Both the position numbers and the translations under genes were made by a program. A DNA stretch of 64,000 nucleotides from Candidatus Nanopelagicaceae bacterium (GTDB lineage Bacteria > Actinomycetota > Actinomycetes > Nanopelagicales > Nanopelagicaceae), in the NCBI GenBank assembly GCA_009694285.1, contig SHVK01000004.1, positions 25,364 through 89,363 of the forward strand, given 5' to 3'. Positions 18,232-27,854 of the stretch are shown here, one piece after another; position 1 is the stretch's first letter; every line of letters starts with the position of its first letter. Under the pieces are notes generated by a model. That model did not search any database and was not told the DNA's origin. It saw nothing but the letters and a program-made list of their open reading frames with translations.

Positions 18232-19146
18232 CTATAAACCAGAGTAAGTGTGGCGTCCCGCGCCCCAAATATTTACATAGACGTAGTTGAATAAGAAAGT
18301 TGAGCCGGCAAATAAACATAACCATGCAGCTCGCTTGCCTTTCCAGCCCGCAGTGACTCGCGCATGTAAGTAAGCTGCGTACGCAACCCAAGTGATGAAA
18401 GCCCAAGTTTCTTTTGGATCCCAACCCCAATAGCGGCCCCAGGCGGCTTCGGCCCAAATTGCACCAGCGATTACCGAGAATGTCCATAAAGGGAATACCA
18501 AAGCAACAAGGCGGTATGAGAGTTGATCTAATTCAGCCAGAGTTGGAAGTTGCTTTGCCCAATTTGGTCGATGCTCATTTCCATCTTCATCTTGATAGCG
18601 ATCCATAATCAAGTATGCGGCCGCAACGCAATTTGCTAACAGGAATACCCCACCAGAAATAATCGCAGCACAAACGTGAATAACTAGCCATGTTGATTTT
18701 AATGCCGGTACGAGCGGGGCAGTTGGAACATAAAGCAATGTAACAGCTGTTCCTAAAGTCAGCAGAACGGCAAGTGTCACGACTAATCCAAGCCATTGCA
18801 CATTATATTTTCTTAAAGTTACTAAATATGCAAACAAAAATGCGAGCGCCCCGGTAATTGAGAATTCATACATATTTCCCCAGGGAACTCGTCCAGCTGA
18901 TACACCGCGAGCTATTACTCCACTTAATAAGAAAATAAATCCGAGAATTGTTAAGGCAATTCCAATTCGTCCAGCTTTTGTATATTTCACACTTTTAGGA
19001 TTAGGAGTATCTAGATCCTGCGGCACCACACGAAAAGACCAAGCCGTTTGAAATGCAAAAGAAATGAATGCAATAAAAATAATTCCCATTGAGCTGTAAA
19101 CAAAATTATTTGAAAGTGTTGCCCAATCAGCTTTACTCATCATCAC
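18232..19146 (-). CDS. ccsB: Cytochrome c biogenesis protein CcsB (haem exporter/ligase)
   Basis: Polytopic membrane protein of System II cytochrome c maturation (also called CcsA/ResC) that works with ResB to move and attach haem outside the membrane. The tryptophan-rich WWD-type signature 'WGRYWGWDPKETWAFITW' is near residue 240, with histidines ahead ('WLVIHV') and behind ('YLHARVT'). About eight helices. The start overlaps the resB stop. Its 3' third is visibly G+C-richer than the rest. Confidence 0.93.
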   Translation of the reverse strand: MMMSKADWATLSNNFVYSSMGIIFIAFISFAFQTAWSFRVVPQDLDTPNPKSVKYTKAGRIGIALTILGFIFLLSGVIARGVSAGRVPWGNMYEFSITGALAFLFAYLVTLRKYNVQWLGLVVTLAVLLTLGTAVTLLYVPTAPLVPALKSTWLVIHVCAAIISGGVFLLANCVAAAYLIMDRYQDEDGNEHRPNWAKQLPTLAELDQLSYRLVALVFPLWTFSVIAGAIWAEAAWGRYWGWDPKETWAFITWVAYAAYLHARVTAGWKGKRAAWLCLFAGSTFLFNYVYVNIWGAGRHTYSGL

Positions 19147-20671
19147 CCCACTTTTCTTTTAATACATTCACAAGTGCATCAATTTCTTGGGCGAGACCAG
19201 GAGACCTGCTTAGGCCAGCGATTTCAACAATTACCCTAGAATTAGAAGTATTCTCGCCTACAACTGTACGTATCCATATTCGTCGCCGACGTGCAAAAAG
19301 TGAGATTAACAACCCCAATAATGCAAAAACCGCTCCGAGCAGGGAAAATGGTTTTCCGGGGTCGCGCACAATCTGCAAATTAACCCACTGAGTAACCCCA
19401 TCGAAGGTGATACTTCCCACGTTATTGGAGTTATTGGAGTTGCCGGGAATTTCCCAAACTTCACCAGGAGCTAATGATTGCAATCCAACTCGGTCCATTT
19501 TTTTAGTATTAATTCGATAAACCGATTGTGGTACTCCGGAGTCCAATCCCAAATCACCAAGCCAGGCTGCCATTAGCAACCTAGGATTTAAAGCCTCGGG
19601 ATAAGAAGAAAAGCCGCCCCTAATTTTATCTCGTTCAGCAGTTGGCAGAAAGGAACCAACAATTCCCAGTTGGGTAGGAGTTAAATCTGGAACTTTAATT
19701 GCGCCAATTGAAGTCAAATTACCATCTTGCGGTAAAAAAGGAATTGCACCGCTTAAAACAATCTTCCCAGTGTTATCCCGCACTGTAACTTTGGGTGAGA
19801 AACCATTTGCTTGTAAATAGATGCGAGTTGATCCGAATGTAATTGGTTTATTAACTTTTACTTCCACTCTGCGAGAATTCGATTTACCACTTTCGGTCAC
19901 ATCAAGAATTAAAGAGTAATCAAGTGGTGCATTTGTTAACAGATCGTAAGTTGCAGTGAATTTTATAACTTTTAAAGTTATTGGAGGAAAGTCAGATAAT
20001 TTAAAAAATCTTCCTGCTGAGAGCGAGTCATAACTTGTGGCAACATTTGTGAAACTCTCTCCTTCATTTACGATTGCGCTGCCGCGCATCCCACCGAGTG
20101 ACCCAGTAGAAACTCCAATTAAAATTCCAATTAAAGAAAGGTGGAAGAGTAAATTTCCACTTTCTCTAATAAACCCTTTTTCTACGGCAACTGAAGCATC
20201 GCAATCTCTTATTCGATATCTGCGCTTACCGAAATGAGCCCGTGCGATAACTAGAATTTCAGCAGCACTCTTTCGACTCTCAAAGGTTCTGAACTCCTCA
20301 AGCCTAATCAAATTTTTTGGAGTTTGCGGAGGTAGCGCTCTGATGTTTTTAAAATGCTCCCATGTCCTTGGGAGAACACAGCCGATTAACGAAATGAAAA
20401 GCAAAAGATAAATTGCACTAAACCAGGTTGATGAATAGAGATTAAATAATGAGAATTTATCAAAAACTTTTGCCAGTGTGGGATTGTTTACAAAGTACTG
20501 TTGTACTCGAGTTGGGTCTTGATTTCGTTGTGGGATTATTGAGCCCGGGATCGAAGCCACTCCCAATAACAGCAATAAAATCAGCGCAGTACGCATGCTC
20601 GTTAATTGACGCCACAACCAACGCAATAAACCAACAGTTCCTAGTTCGGGAGTTTTTATCTCGTAACTCAT
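19133..20671 (-). CDS. resB: Cytochrome c biogenesis protein ResB
   Basis: System II haem-delivery partner of CcsB. Helices near residues 30-50, 75-95 and 180-200, then a large extracytoplasmic domain and a final helix near residue 450-470 (typical ResB layout). I start at the ATG that overlaps the ccdA stop by one base (TAATG; MSYEIKTPELG..., 512 aa); the 14-codon extension lies within ccdA. An S-N-N repeat comes from a 9-base duplication. The gene order phosphatase-tlpA-ccdA-resB-ccsB is conserved in actinobacteria. Confidence 0.93.
   Translation of the reverse strand: MSYEIKTPELGTVGLLRWLWRQLTSMRTALILLLLLGVASIPGSIIPQRNQDPTRVQQYFVNNPTLAKVFDKFSLFNLYSSTWFSAIYLLLFISLIGCVLPRTWEHFKNIRALPPQTPKNLIRLEEFRTFESRKSAAEILVIARAHFGKRRYRIRDCDASVAVEKGFIRESGNLLFHLSLIGILIGVSTGSLGGMRGSAIVNEGESFTNVATSYDSLSAGRFFKLSDFPPITLKVIKFTATYDLLTNAPLDYSLILDVTESGKSNSRRVEVKVNKPITFGSTRIYLQANGFSPKVTVRDNTGKIVLSGAIPFLPQDGNLTSIGAIKVPDLTPTQLGIVGSFLPTAERDKIRGGFSSYPEALNPRLLMAAWLGDLGLDSGVPQSVYRINTKKMDRVGLQSLAPGEVWEIPGNSNNSNNVGSITFDGVTQWVNLQIVRDPGKPFSLLGAVFALLGLLISLFARRRRIWIRTVVGENTSNSRVIVEIAGLSRSPGLAQEIDALVNVLKEKWGDDE
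19422..19439. repeat. 9-bp tandem duplication in resB
   Basis: Two perfect copies of ttattggag, in frame, encode S-N-N-S-N-N in the external domain of ResB. Confidence 0.75.
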
Positions 20672-21420
20672 TAGAGTGCCGTCACAAACGCTGATGAAAA
20701 GCCTTGTAACCAAATCACAATATCAACCCATATGCCGGTTATTTGTGCAAGACCTAACACAATAAGCATGGATCCACCGATTCGGGTAATAATCTTTGGG
20801 GAAATTTTGCGATAAATCTTCATGCTGCGTTCAATCCCTAAACCAGCAATCAAAAATGGAATTCCCAAACCAATGCAATACCCAAGCGAGAGAAAAGCCC
20901 CGCGCACTGCCGATGATTCGGAAAACGCCAATGTCTGAACCGCTGCTAGCGTCGGCCCAATACAAGGAGTCCAGCCAACAGCAAAGAGCACCCCTAGAAA
21001 TGGTGCTCCTGCTAATCCCCAGGTTGTGACAATTTTTGGTCGCAACTGCATTTGGTTTGGTATCACTCCAAGAAAAGCTAAACCCATCAGGACTGTAAAT
21101 ACTCCCAATATTTTTGTCACCAAACTTTGCTGTTCAAGCAAAATACTTCCGGCACCTCCAAAAAGTGCACCGTAAGAAATAAAAACTGTGCTAAATCCCA
21201 AGATGAACAAGATGGTTCCCCAAAAGACTCTACCGCGAGCCACTTTTGCTGTTAATTCAAGTCCAGTTAACCCTGTTACATATGAAAGATAGGCAGGGAC
21301 TAATGGCAATACGCAAGGTGAAAGAAAAGCAACTATCCCAGCGATTACCGCAATCGGAAATGACAGTAAAACCGATCCATTTAAGACCTGTTCACTTAAT
21401 GAAGTTGCAAGAATAATCAT
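20671..21420 (-). CDS. ccdA: Cytochrome c biogenesis protein CcdA
   Basis: Six-helix membrane thiol-disulfide carrier that brings reducing power from cytoplasmic thioredoxin to the outside TlpA-like protein. The paired cysteines are visible in 'LSPCVLPLVP' near residue 37 and 'WTPCIGPTLA' near residue 152. Length (249) is normal. It overlaps tlpA upstream by four bases and resB downstream by one. Confidence 0.95.
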   Translation of the reverse strand: MIILATSLSEQVLNGSVLLSFPIAVIAGIVAFLSPCVLPLVPAYLSYVTGLTGLELTAKVARGRVFWGTILFILGFSTVFISYGALFGGAGSILLEQQSLVTKILGVFTVLMGLAFLGVIPNQMQLRPKIVTTWGLAGAPFLGVLFAVGWTPCIGPTLAAVQTLAFSESSAVRGAFLSLGYCIGLGIPFLIAGLGIERSMKIYRKISPKIITRIGGSMLIVLGLAQITGIWVDIVIWLQGFSSAFVTAL

Positions 21421-21971
21421 TTAACACTCTCATTATCTATTTTTTCAATTAGATTCGACAAAGAAGCAACAGTAATAGCTCCTGAAATTCTTGCAGCTAC
21501 TTTTCTATTTTTATCTAAAATTATTGTAGTTGGTATAGATGTGACTGGTAATGAGTTCCTAAATCCCAAAAGAATTGCATCATCAGCAATAGTTGGATAT
21601 TGAATATTAAATCTCCGTAAAAATGCCAATGCCGAATCTTTTGAATCTCTGGTTAAAATTCCAATAAACTGAGTATTTGAGTACTTCTCCGAAATTGCCT
21701 GGAGCGCTGGAGCTTCAGCGCGACAAGGTGAGCACCACGACGCCCAAATATTTATAACTGTGATTTTCCCTTTTTTGCTAAAAATTTTCTCGTCTAAAAG
21801 TGATTCCCCGTTGATTTCCGGAGCAATGGATCGATTCTCTTGAGCTACAAAGGTTACAACTCCATCTCCCGCAACAAAAGATTCTTCACTTACTGATGTC
21901 CCACCAGATCCACATCCTGAAAAAATTAAGGAAGTTAAAATTAAAGCCGCAATTGAGAATCTAGTTTTCAC
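21417..21971 (-). CDS. TlpA/ResA-type thiol-disulfide lipoprotein
   Basis: Extracytoplasmic thioredoxin-like protein that keeps apocytochrome c haem-binding cysteines reduced. Lipoprotein signal with lipobox 'IFSGC' (C20 would be lipidated), then the active site WASWC80-SPC83 followed by a thioredoxin fold with the cis-proline motif 'TSIPTT'. The neighbours ccdA, resB and ccsB place it in System II. Overlaps the upstream phosphatase gene by four bases. Confidence 0.92.
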   Translation of the reverse strand: MKTRFSIAALILTSLIFSGCGSGGTSVSEESFVAGDGVVTFVAQENRSIAPEINGESLLDEKIFSKKGKITVINIWASWCSPCRAEAPALQAISEKYSNTQFIGILTRDSKDSALAFLRRFNIQYPTIADDAILLGFRNSLPVTSIPTTIILDKNRKVAARISGAITVASLSNLIEKIDNESVK

Positions 21972-22594
21972 TTCTTCTTAGGAGGAAGTAAATCTTTTGC
22001 TGGTTCACAATATTCAACATCCTCAATCACCCCATCACTATTGAATACAAAGGTGGTTACTGATGCTAATGAGCACTCTCTCTTGCGTGGGTCATGTAAT
22101 AAAGATCTACCTTGTACATGTGAACGCACGATCCAAATCGGAAGTTGGTGGGATACGCAAATTGCTTCAGCACCAATTGCATTATCGCGTGCAGAATAAA
22201 TTGCCGCCATCATTCTTTCAATCTGTTCTTTGTACGGCTCGCCCCAAGAGGGACGCCATGGATTCCATAAGTAACGCCATGTTGATGGACGGCGCAAAAC
22301 TCCATCTCCAACTGAAAAAGGTTTTCCTTCAAAAACATTGGCAGCTTCAATCAATCGTGGATCAGTAGTAATCGAAATTCCATGAGCGGCGACAATCGGT
22401 GCTGCCGTTTCTTGCGCTCGCTCAAGTGGTGACACATGTAGTGCCCGAATCGGACGATCTTTAGACCAGAGCGCAACCGCTTCTGCCATTTGAACACCGC
22501 GGGTGGATAGGTGCCAATTTGGCTGGCGTCCGTATAAGACTTTATTTGGGTTTTCGACTTCACCATGACGAAGCACATGTACCCGGGTTTTCAT
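21968..22594 (-). CDS. Histidine phosphatase (phosphoglycerate-mutase-like)
   Basis: Histidine-phosphatase fold: catalytic 'LRHGEVENP' near residue 6, 'SPLERAQETA' with the conserved arginine near 56, and 'VSHQLPI' with the second histidine near 150. Substrate unknown. It heads the cytochrome c maturation operon, the place of a phosphoglycerate-mutase-like gene in mycobacteria. I start at the second in-frame ATG (MKTRVHVLRHGE), because the region of the first is itself a perfect TATGAT -10 box, giving a leaderless transcript. Confidence 0.87.
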   Translation of the reverse strand: MKTRVHVLRHGEVENPNKVLYGRQPNWHLSTRGVQMAEAVALWSKDRPIRALHVSPLERAQETAAPIVAAHGISITTDPRLIEAANVFEGKPFSVGDGVLRRPSTWRYLWNPWRPSWGEPYKEQIERMMAAIYSARDNAIGAEAICVSHQLPIWIVRSHVQGRSLLHDPRKRECSLASVTTFVFNSDGVIEDVEYCEPAKDLLPPKKK

Positions 22595-22601
22595 GAGGGA
22601 A

Positions 22602-22607
22602 ATCATA
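22602..22607 (-). promoter_or_regulatory. -10 box of the histidine phosphatase / cyt c maturation operon
   Basis: TATGAT on the minus strand, 7 bases before the ATG at 22594. It would start a leaderless mRNA for the phosphatase-tlpA-ccdA-resB-ccsB operon. Confidence 0.55.
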
Positions 22608-22640
22608 GTGAGGACGAGATTGGGGTAGCGTTGGCAAGTT

Positions 22641-24851
22641 ATGTCACCTCAATCACCCAACTCGCACCCAACCAGATCCCTGGCCCAGGAACTGCGTGCG
22701 CGCAATGATGAGCAATTGAGAGTGCTTTTAGCCGCAAGAGGCGATCTTTTGTCGCCATTACCTACTGATATCTCGGCTCTGGCATCCCGTGCGAGTGCTC
22801 CCCCAAGTATTTCCAGAGCATTAGATTCCCTTAATCTTTGGGAGATCCAGATCTTAGAAGCTCTCGTTGCCCTACCAGAACCAATCACAATTGAATCAAT
22901 AATTGCTGCCACTTCAGAAGATGCCAAATTAGTTATTGAAAAACTAATTTCACTTGCGCTGGTCTTTCCAGATGAAGATCAAATAAGAGTTCTCAAGGCA
23001 ATACACGATTCAGTCGGAAATGAACCAACCGGACTTGGACCCGTGCTTGGATTGTTGAGTTCAAAAGCTATAAAGAAAATTAGTGATGCACCAAAAAATG
23101 CCCAAACAGTACTTGAGCGCTTAACTTGGGGACCGCCAAGAGGCAGTGTTTCAGATATTAAAAAACCAGGAGTCGCCATCAAATGGTTACTTGATAATGA
23201 TTTACTGCTGGCTGTAAATAGCAAAACTGTTGTACTACCTAGAGAAATTGGAATACATCTTCGTGGCGGAAAAATTCACCGTGAACTTCAAAATAAACCA
23301 ACTGATTATCGCGGTCGCGAATTTACCCAAAGCGAAATAGATAAAAGCGCAGTCGGCGCAATTATCACTTTGTTACATCAAATTGAAGAGTTAATGAAAC
23401 TTTGGGCAGGAGAACCACCAGCAATTCTAAGATCTGGTGGTATCGGCGTAAGAGAAGTAAAGAAGGCGGCCGATGGGCTTGGCGTGGATGAGAATTACCT
23501 AATTTTCATCGCTGAACTTTCTTACATTTGTGGACTAGTCACCGTTGATCGAGAAGAAGAATTACTCCCAACTTCTACATTTGATCTTTGGCTTAATTCA
23601 ACTCATGACGAGCGTTGGCAACTGATAGTAAATGGATGGTTAACAACTTCAAGAGTTAGTGGATTAGTTGGAAAAAGTGAAGCGAGATATATCTCTGCAC
23701 TTGGTCCAGAGATTGATAGGGCAGCAGCAGCTAATTTACGAGCCCTATTTCTTAAGTTAGTTGCTGAAATTTCCCCATGTGCACCTGACTTATCCGCATT
23801 GTCACAAAGAGTTCGATGGGAGCGGCCACGACGTGGAGTTGGATTACATACGGATATTGCAAATTGGAGTTCCCGAGAAGCCGAGTGGCTTGGAATTACC
23901 GGACGGGGGGCCATCTCTTCTTTTGGTTCGGCAATTCTGGCCGGAAAAGATGATTCGGGATTAAGTAAAGCCTTGCCAAAAGAGATTGACCATATTTTAA
24001 TTCAAGCAGATAACACAGCAATTGCCCCAGGTCCACTTCGCCTTGATCTTGCCCAAGAACTTTCGCTAATCGCAAATGTTGAAAGCAAAGGTGGGGCAAC
24101 TGTTTATCGATTCAGCGAGAACTCGATAAGGCGGGGCTTGGATAATGGTCGCAGTAGCGATGAAATAAATAAATTTCTCACTAAAATTTCGAAAACTTCA
24201 ATTCCTCAACCCCTCTCATATTTAATTGCTGATGTTGGTAAGCGACATGGAAAATTGAGAGTTGGCATTGGCTGGAGTTCATATATTCGGTGTGAAGATG
24301 AATCAGTTGTAAATGCAATACTTGCTGACAGACGAACCGCGCATTTACAATTACGAAAAATTGCACCACAGGTTTTATTTACTGAGATTGACACAGCGGA
24401 AGCTGTGAATACTTTGATTGAAGCTGGTTTCTTACCTGCCATTGAGGGAAGAGATGGAGCACTTGTCACACGCAAAAGATCTGCAGCCCGTGCAATCTCA
24501 AAAACTCGTCCACCACGAGTTATTGGAGATTACGAAATTCCGCGAGACGAACTTTTAACTGCGGCACTTAGAGCTTTGCGCGCAGGTGATCGCGCTTCAG
24601 CGAAACGAAGTGGTGTTCCAACAACTGTTGCAAGTGCCACTCCAAGTGAAACGATGGCGGCATTAACTGTTGCCATTAAAAGCAAGGAGACGCTAGTTAT
24701 TGGATATGCCGATTCTGATGGCGGAGTCAGTCAACGAATCATCGACCCAATCCAAGTTATGGCCGGCGTCCTTGTGGCGTATGACCATGGCAATGATGAA
24801 GTCTTGCGATTCCCAGTTTCACGCATAAATGGCATCGCCTTAGTCGAATAG
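22641..24851 (+). CDS. XPB/Ssl2-like helicase-associated domain protein
   Basis: A 736-residue protein of the actinobacterial family that contains an XPB/Ssl2-like helical domain (roughly residues 400-560 with 'ILIQADNTAIAPGPL') and no helicase motifs of its own. The last ~70 residues ('IKSKETLVIGYADSDGG...RINGIAL') look like a WYL-type ligand or nucleic-acid-sensing module. The N-terminal part is helical. In mycobacteria the homologue (Rv0862c) sits next to the XPB helicase (Rv0861c); here an M20 peptidase gene lies between them. It probably assists the helicase in DNA repair or transcription (inference). The first ~200 bases are G+C-rich. Confidence 0.8.
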   Translation: MSPQSPNSHPTRSLAQELRARNDEQLRVLLAARGDLLSPLPTDISALASRASAPPSISRALDSLNLWEIQILEALVALPEPITIESIIAATSEDAKLVIEKLISLALVFPDEDQIRVLKAIHDSVGNEPTGLGPVLGLLSSKAIKKISDAPKNAQTVLERLTWGPPRGSVSDIKKPGVAIKWLLDNDLLLAVNSKTVVLPREIGIHLRGGKIHRELQNKPTDYRGREFTQSEIDKSAVGAIITLLHQIEELMKLWAGEPPAILRSGGIGVREVKKAADGLGVDENYLIFIAELSYICGLVTVDREEELLPTSTFDLWLNSTHDERWQLIVNGWLTTSRVSGLVGKSEARYISALGPEIDRAAAANLRALFLKLVAEISPCAPDLSALSQRVRWERPRRGVGLHTDIANWSSREAEWLGITGRGAISSFGSAILAGKDDSGLSKALPKEIDHILIQADNTAIAPGPLRLDLAQELSLIANVESKGGATVYRFSENSIRRGLDNGRSSDEINKFLTKISKTSIPQPLSYLIADVGKRHGKLRVGIGWSSYIRCEDESVVNAILADRRTAHLQLRKIAPQVLFTEIDTAEAVNTLIEAGFLPAIEGRDGALVTRKRSAARAISKTRPPRVIGDYEIPRDELLTAALRALRAGDRASAKRSGVPTTVASATPSETMAALTVAIKSKETLVIGYADSDGGVSQRIIDPIQVMAGVLVAYDHGNDEVLRFPVSRINGIALVE

Positions 24852-24885
24852 GGCAGACTTAGCACTTGGGAAAAAGGGGTAGTTG

Positions 24886-25962
24886 ATGAGTTCGCAAGTT
24901 TTGGAGCACCTAGAGCGATTAGTGCGCTGCCAATCCCCAACTTCAGATTTATCAGCATGCCAAGCAGTCATAAATCTAGCTGCAGAGATTGCTGGTGAAG
25001 TTTTAAATAAGCCCGCACAAATTCGTGAAATTGGAAATCGCCCAGTTTTTTGGTGGGGTGATCCGAACCCTGAGATTATTTTGCTTACCCACCTAGACAC
25101 AGTTTGGCCGATCGACTCGTTTACACCTATTTGGGAAATCAAAGATAACCGAATCACCGGTCCTGGTGTTTTTGATATGAAAGCCGGATTTATTCAAGCA
25201 CTTTATGCACTTCGCGGAGTTAGCGGATCCGTTGCTCTCATTGCAACTACTGATGAAGAAGGTGGATCTCATTCATCCAAAAAACTAATTGAAGATTTAT
25301 CACGCAATGCCCGAGCTGTTTTAGTTTTTGAGGCATCTGTAGATGGTGCAGTAAAGATTGGAAGAAAAGGTAGTGCTGATTTCAAAGTTACAGTTACTGG
25401 CAAGGCTGCCCATGCTGGACTAGAACCAGAAAAAGGTATTAATGCTAGTACTGAACTTTCACAATTAGTTTTACAAATTGCCAAGTTGGAAAATCCAGAA
25501 TTTGGAACAACTGTTGTCCCAACCACTATGACATCGGGAAGTACCACTAATACTGTCCCAGCGTTGGCATCTGTAGATATTGATGTACGTTCATATAAAG
25601 CCGCTGAGTTAAATCGGATTTCTGTAGCGCTAACAGCTTTAGTTCCACAAAATCTAGAAGCTAAAATCACCGTTACTGGACAAATTAATCGTCCGCCACT
25701 TGAGTTAACTTCAACTCAATCGCTATTTGAGCGTGCAAAAAAAGTTAATGTCGGTTTAGGAAGACCACCTTTGGTTGGCGTTTCTGTCGGTGGAGTTAGT
25801 GATGGAAATTTTGCTGCCGCTGTAGGAGCCCCGACACTTGATGGATTGGGTGCGATTGGCGGTGGAGCCCATGCTCAAGGAGAATGGGTTAAGGCAGATT
25901 CCATTGATTCGCAAATTACATTTATAAATGCATTAATTACTGATCTTATTGAGAGGCCTTAA
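24886..25962 (+). CDS. M20 family metallopeptidase
   Basis: Zinc-dependent exopeptidase/deacylase of the M20 (carboxypeptidase G2-like) family. Motifs: 'ILLTHLDTVWP' near residue 68 (first zinc ligand), 'GPGVFDMKAGF' near 95 (bridging aspartate), 'TTDEEGGS' near 125 (catalytic glutamate), and 'GGGAHAQGEWV' near 325 (last histidine). A dimerisation domain lies between. I use the ATG (MSSQVLEHLER) with AAGGGG 6-7 bases upstream, rather than the TTG one codon earlier. Substrate unknown; it sits between two XPB-related genes, with XPB starting 2 bases after its stop. Confidence 0.87.
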   Translation: MSSQVLEHLERLVRCQSPTSDLSACQAVINLAAEIAGEVLNKPAQIREIGNRPVFWWGDPNPEIILLTHLDTVWPIDSFTPIWEIKDNRITGPGVFDMKAGFIQALYALRGVSGSVALIATTDEEGGSHSSKKLIEDLSRNARAVLVFEASVDGAVKIGRKGSADFKVTVTGKAAHAGLEPEKGINASTELSQLVLQIAKLENPEFGTTVVPTTMTSGSTTNTVPALASVDIDVRSYKAAELNRISVALTALVPQNLEAKITVTGQINRPPLELTSTQSLFERAKKVNVGLGRPPLVGVSVGGVSDGNFAAAVGAPTLDGLGAIGGGAHAQGEWVKADSIDSQITFINALITDLIERP

Positions 25963-25964
25963 TA

Positions 25965-27626
25965 ATGAGCGAAGGTCCACTAATTGTTCAGAGCGATAAA
26001 ACTCTCCTGCTTGAAATAGACCATGTTTTAGCTGATGAATGCCGAAAAGCAATAGCTCCGTTTGCTGAATTAGAAAGATCTCCAGAACATATCCACACAT
26101 ATAGATTGACTAATCTAGGACTTTGGAATGCACGCGCTGCAGGTCATGATGCAGAAGCGGTAATTGATATTTTATTGCGTTATTCAAGGTATTCAGTTCC
26201 ACATACATTGCTGGTTGATATTGCGGAAACCATGGATCGCTACGGAAGACTTCGACTTGAAGCCCATCCTGTACACGGATTAATTCTGACCTCTACTGAT
26301 GCTGCAGTCTTAGAAGAAGTACTACGGGCTAAAAAAATAGCGCCCATGTTCGGTCCACGAATTGATCCTGAAACAGTTGTAGTTTTTGCAAGTGAACGCG
26401 GGCGTCTAAAGCAGAGTTTATTACGTCTTGGTTGGCCAGCTGAAGATATGGCTGGATATGTAGATGGTGAAGCACATCCAATCTCACTTGTAGAAAAGGA
26501 TTGGAAGTTGCGCACTTACCAAAAAATGGCAGCTGAAGGTTTTTGGCATGGAGGTTCAGGTGTAATCGTTTTGCCTTGTGGCGCTGGCAAAACCATGGTG
26601 GGTGCTGCGGCGATGGCACTAGCTAAAGCAACAACTTTAATTTTGGTAACAAATACAGTCGCCGCAAGACAATGGCGAAATGAGTTGCTGCTTAAAACCT
26701 CTCTTACTGAGGATGAAATTGGCGAATACTCAGGAACTAAAAAAGAAATCAAACCAGTCACAATCGCCACTTATCAAGTGCTGACAACTAAAAAAGGTGG
26801 GGTGTACGCACATTTAGATCTATTTGATTCACATGACTGGGGATTAATTATTTATGATGAGGTTCACTTACTTCCTGCGCCAGTCTTTAGATTTACGGCA
26901 GATATCCAATCTCGCCGGCGCCTTGGCTTAACCGCAACACTTGTTCGTGAAGATGGAATGGAAGGTGAAGTCTTTTCACTCATTGGTCCGAAACGATACG
27001 ACGTTCCATGGAAAGAAATTGAGGCTCAAGGTTATATTGCTCCTGCTGAATGTATTGAAGTGCGCGTTAATTTAACTGATGCGGAAAGACTTCTTTATGC
27101 AACTTCTGAACCAGAACATCGTTACCGAACATGCGCAACAACGTTAACCAAAACTAAAGTTGCTAAATTTATCGCTGAGAAACATCAAGGTGAACAGGTT
27201 TTAGTAATCGGACAGTATCTTGACCAACTTGCAATACTTGGCGAAACTCTCGGTGTACCAGTAATAACTGGAGATACCCCAATAAAAGATCGCGAATCGC
27301 TATTCCAACTATTTCGGGACGGGGAAGTCAAGACTTTAGTTGTTTCCAAAGTGGCAAATTTCTCAATTGATTTACCTGAAGCTACCATCGCAATTCAAGT
27401 ATCGGGGGCTTTTGGGTCACGCCAAGAAGAGGCTCAAAGATTAGGAAGAATTTTGCGACCAAAATCAGATGGTCGGGGAGCACGTTTTTACACGTTAGTT
27501 GCTCGGGACACTATCGATCAAGATTTCGCGCAAAATAGACAGAGGTTTTTAACTGAACAAGGTTATTCATATCAAATTATTGATGCAGATGACATTCTTT
27601 CGGGAGATAATAAATTAGGAAGTTAG
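25965..27626 (+). CDS. XPB-like DNA repair helicase
   Basis: Superfamily 2 ATP-dependent DNA helicase of the bacterial XPB type. Domains: N-terminal damage-recognition-like region, then Walker A 'LPCGAGKT' at 203-210, DEVH at 298-301, motif III 'LGLTATLVRED' near 320-330, and motif VI 'QRLGRILRP' near residue 490. The 553-residue length matches mycobacterial XPB (Rv0861c). It likely unwinds DNA in nucleotide-excision-like repair (family knowledge). Its stop overlaps the convergent glutaredoxin gene by 12 bases. Confidence 0.93.
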   Translation: MSEGPLIVQSDKTLLLEIDHVLADECRKAIAPFAELERSPEHIHTYRLTNLGLWNARAAGHDAEAVIDILLRYSRYSVPHTLLVDIAETMDRYGRLRLEAHPVHGLILTSTDAAVLEEVLRAKKIAPMFGPRIDPETVVVFASERGRLKQSLLRLGWPAEDMAGYVDGEAHPISLVEKDWKLRTYQKMAAEGFWHGGSGVIVLPCGAGKTMVGAAAMALAKATTLILVTNTVAARQWRNELLLKTSLTEDEIGEYSGTKKEIKPVTIATYQVLTTKKGGVYAHLDLFDSHDWGLIIYDEVHLLPAPVFRFTADIQSRRRLGLTATLVREDGMEGEVFSLIGPKRYDVPWKEIEAQGYIAPAECIEVRVNLTDAERLLYATSEPEHRYRTCATTLTKTKVAKFIAEKHQGEQVLVIGQYLDQLAILGETLGVPVITGDTPIKDRESLFQLFRDGEVKTLVVSKVANFSIDLPEATIAIQVSGAFGSRQEEAQRLGRILRPKSDGRGARFYTLVARDTIDQDFAQNRQRFLTEQGYSYQIIDADDILSGDNKLGS

Positions 27627-27854
27627 CGCTTTCCTAAATCTTATTTCGTTAAGTTTAAAAAAATCGTGGTTTTCACCATTAATTAAAATTACGGGAACTT
27701 GTTCTCCATATTTTTCTTCTAACTCTATATTTTTATCAATGTAAATTATTTCGATCGTGAATGATAACTCTTGTTGAATTAGGACAACTTCATCTCTCAT
27801 CACATGACAAAGATGACACCCATGCCGAGAATAAATAGTAACTTTAGCTGTCAT
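27615..27854 (-). CDS. Glutaredoxin-like protein
   Basis: A 79-residue thioredoxin-fold protein with the redox motif C13-HL-C16 after a beta strand ('VTIYSRHGCHLCHV') and a 'VPVILINGE' cis-proline region. It belongs to the DUF836/glutaredoxin-family small proteins of actinobacteria; the partner is unknown. It overlaps the upstream 95-residue gene by four bases, so the two are probably co-translated. Confidence 0.8.
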   Translation of the reverse strand: MTAKVTIYSRHGCHLCHVMRDEVVLIQQELSFTIEIIYIDKNIELEEKYGEQVPVILINGENHDFFKLNEIRFRKALTS

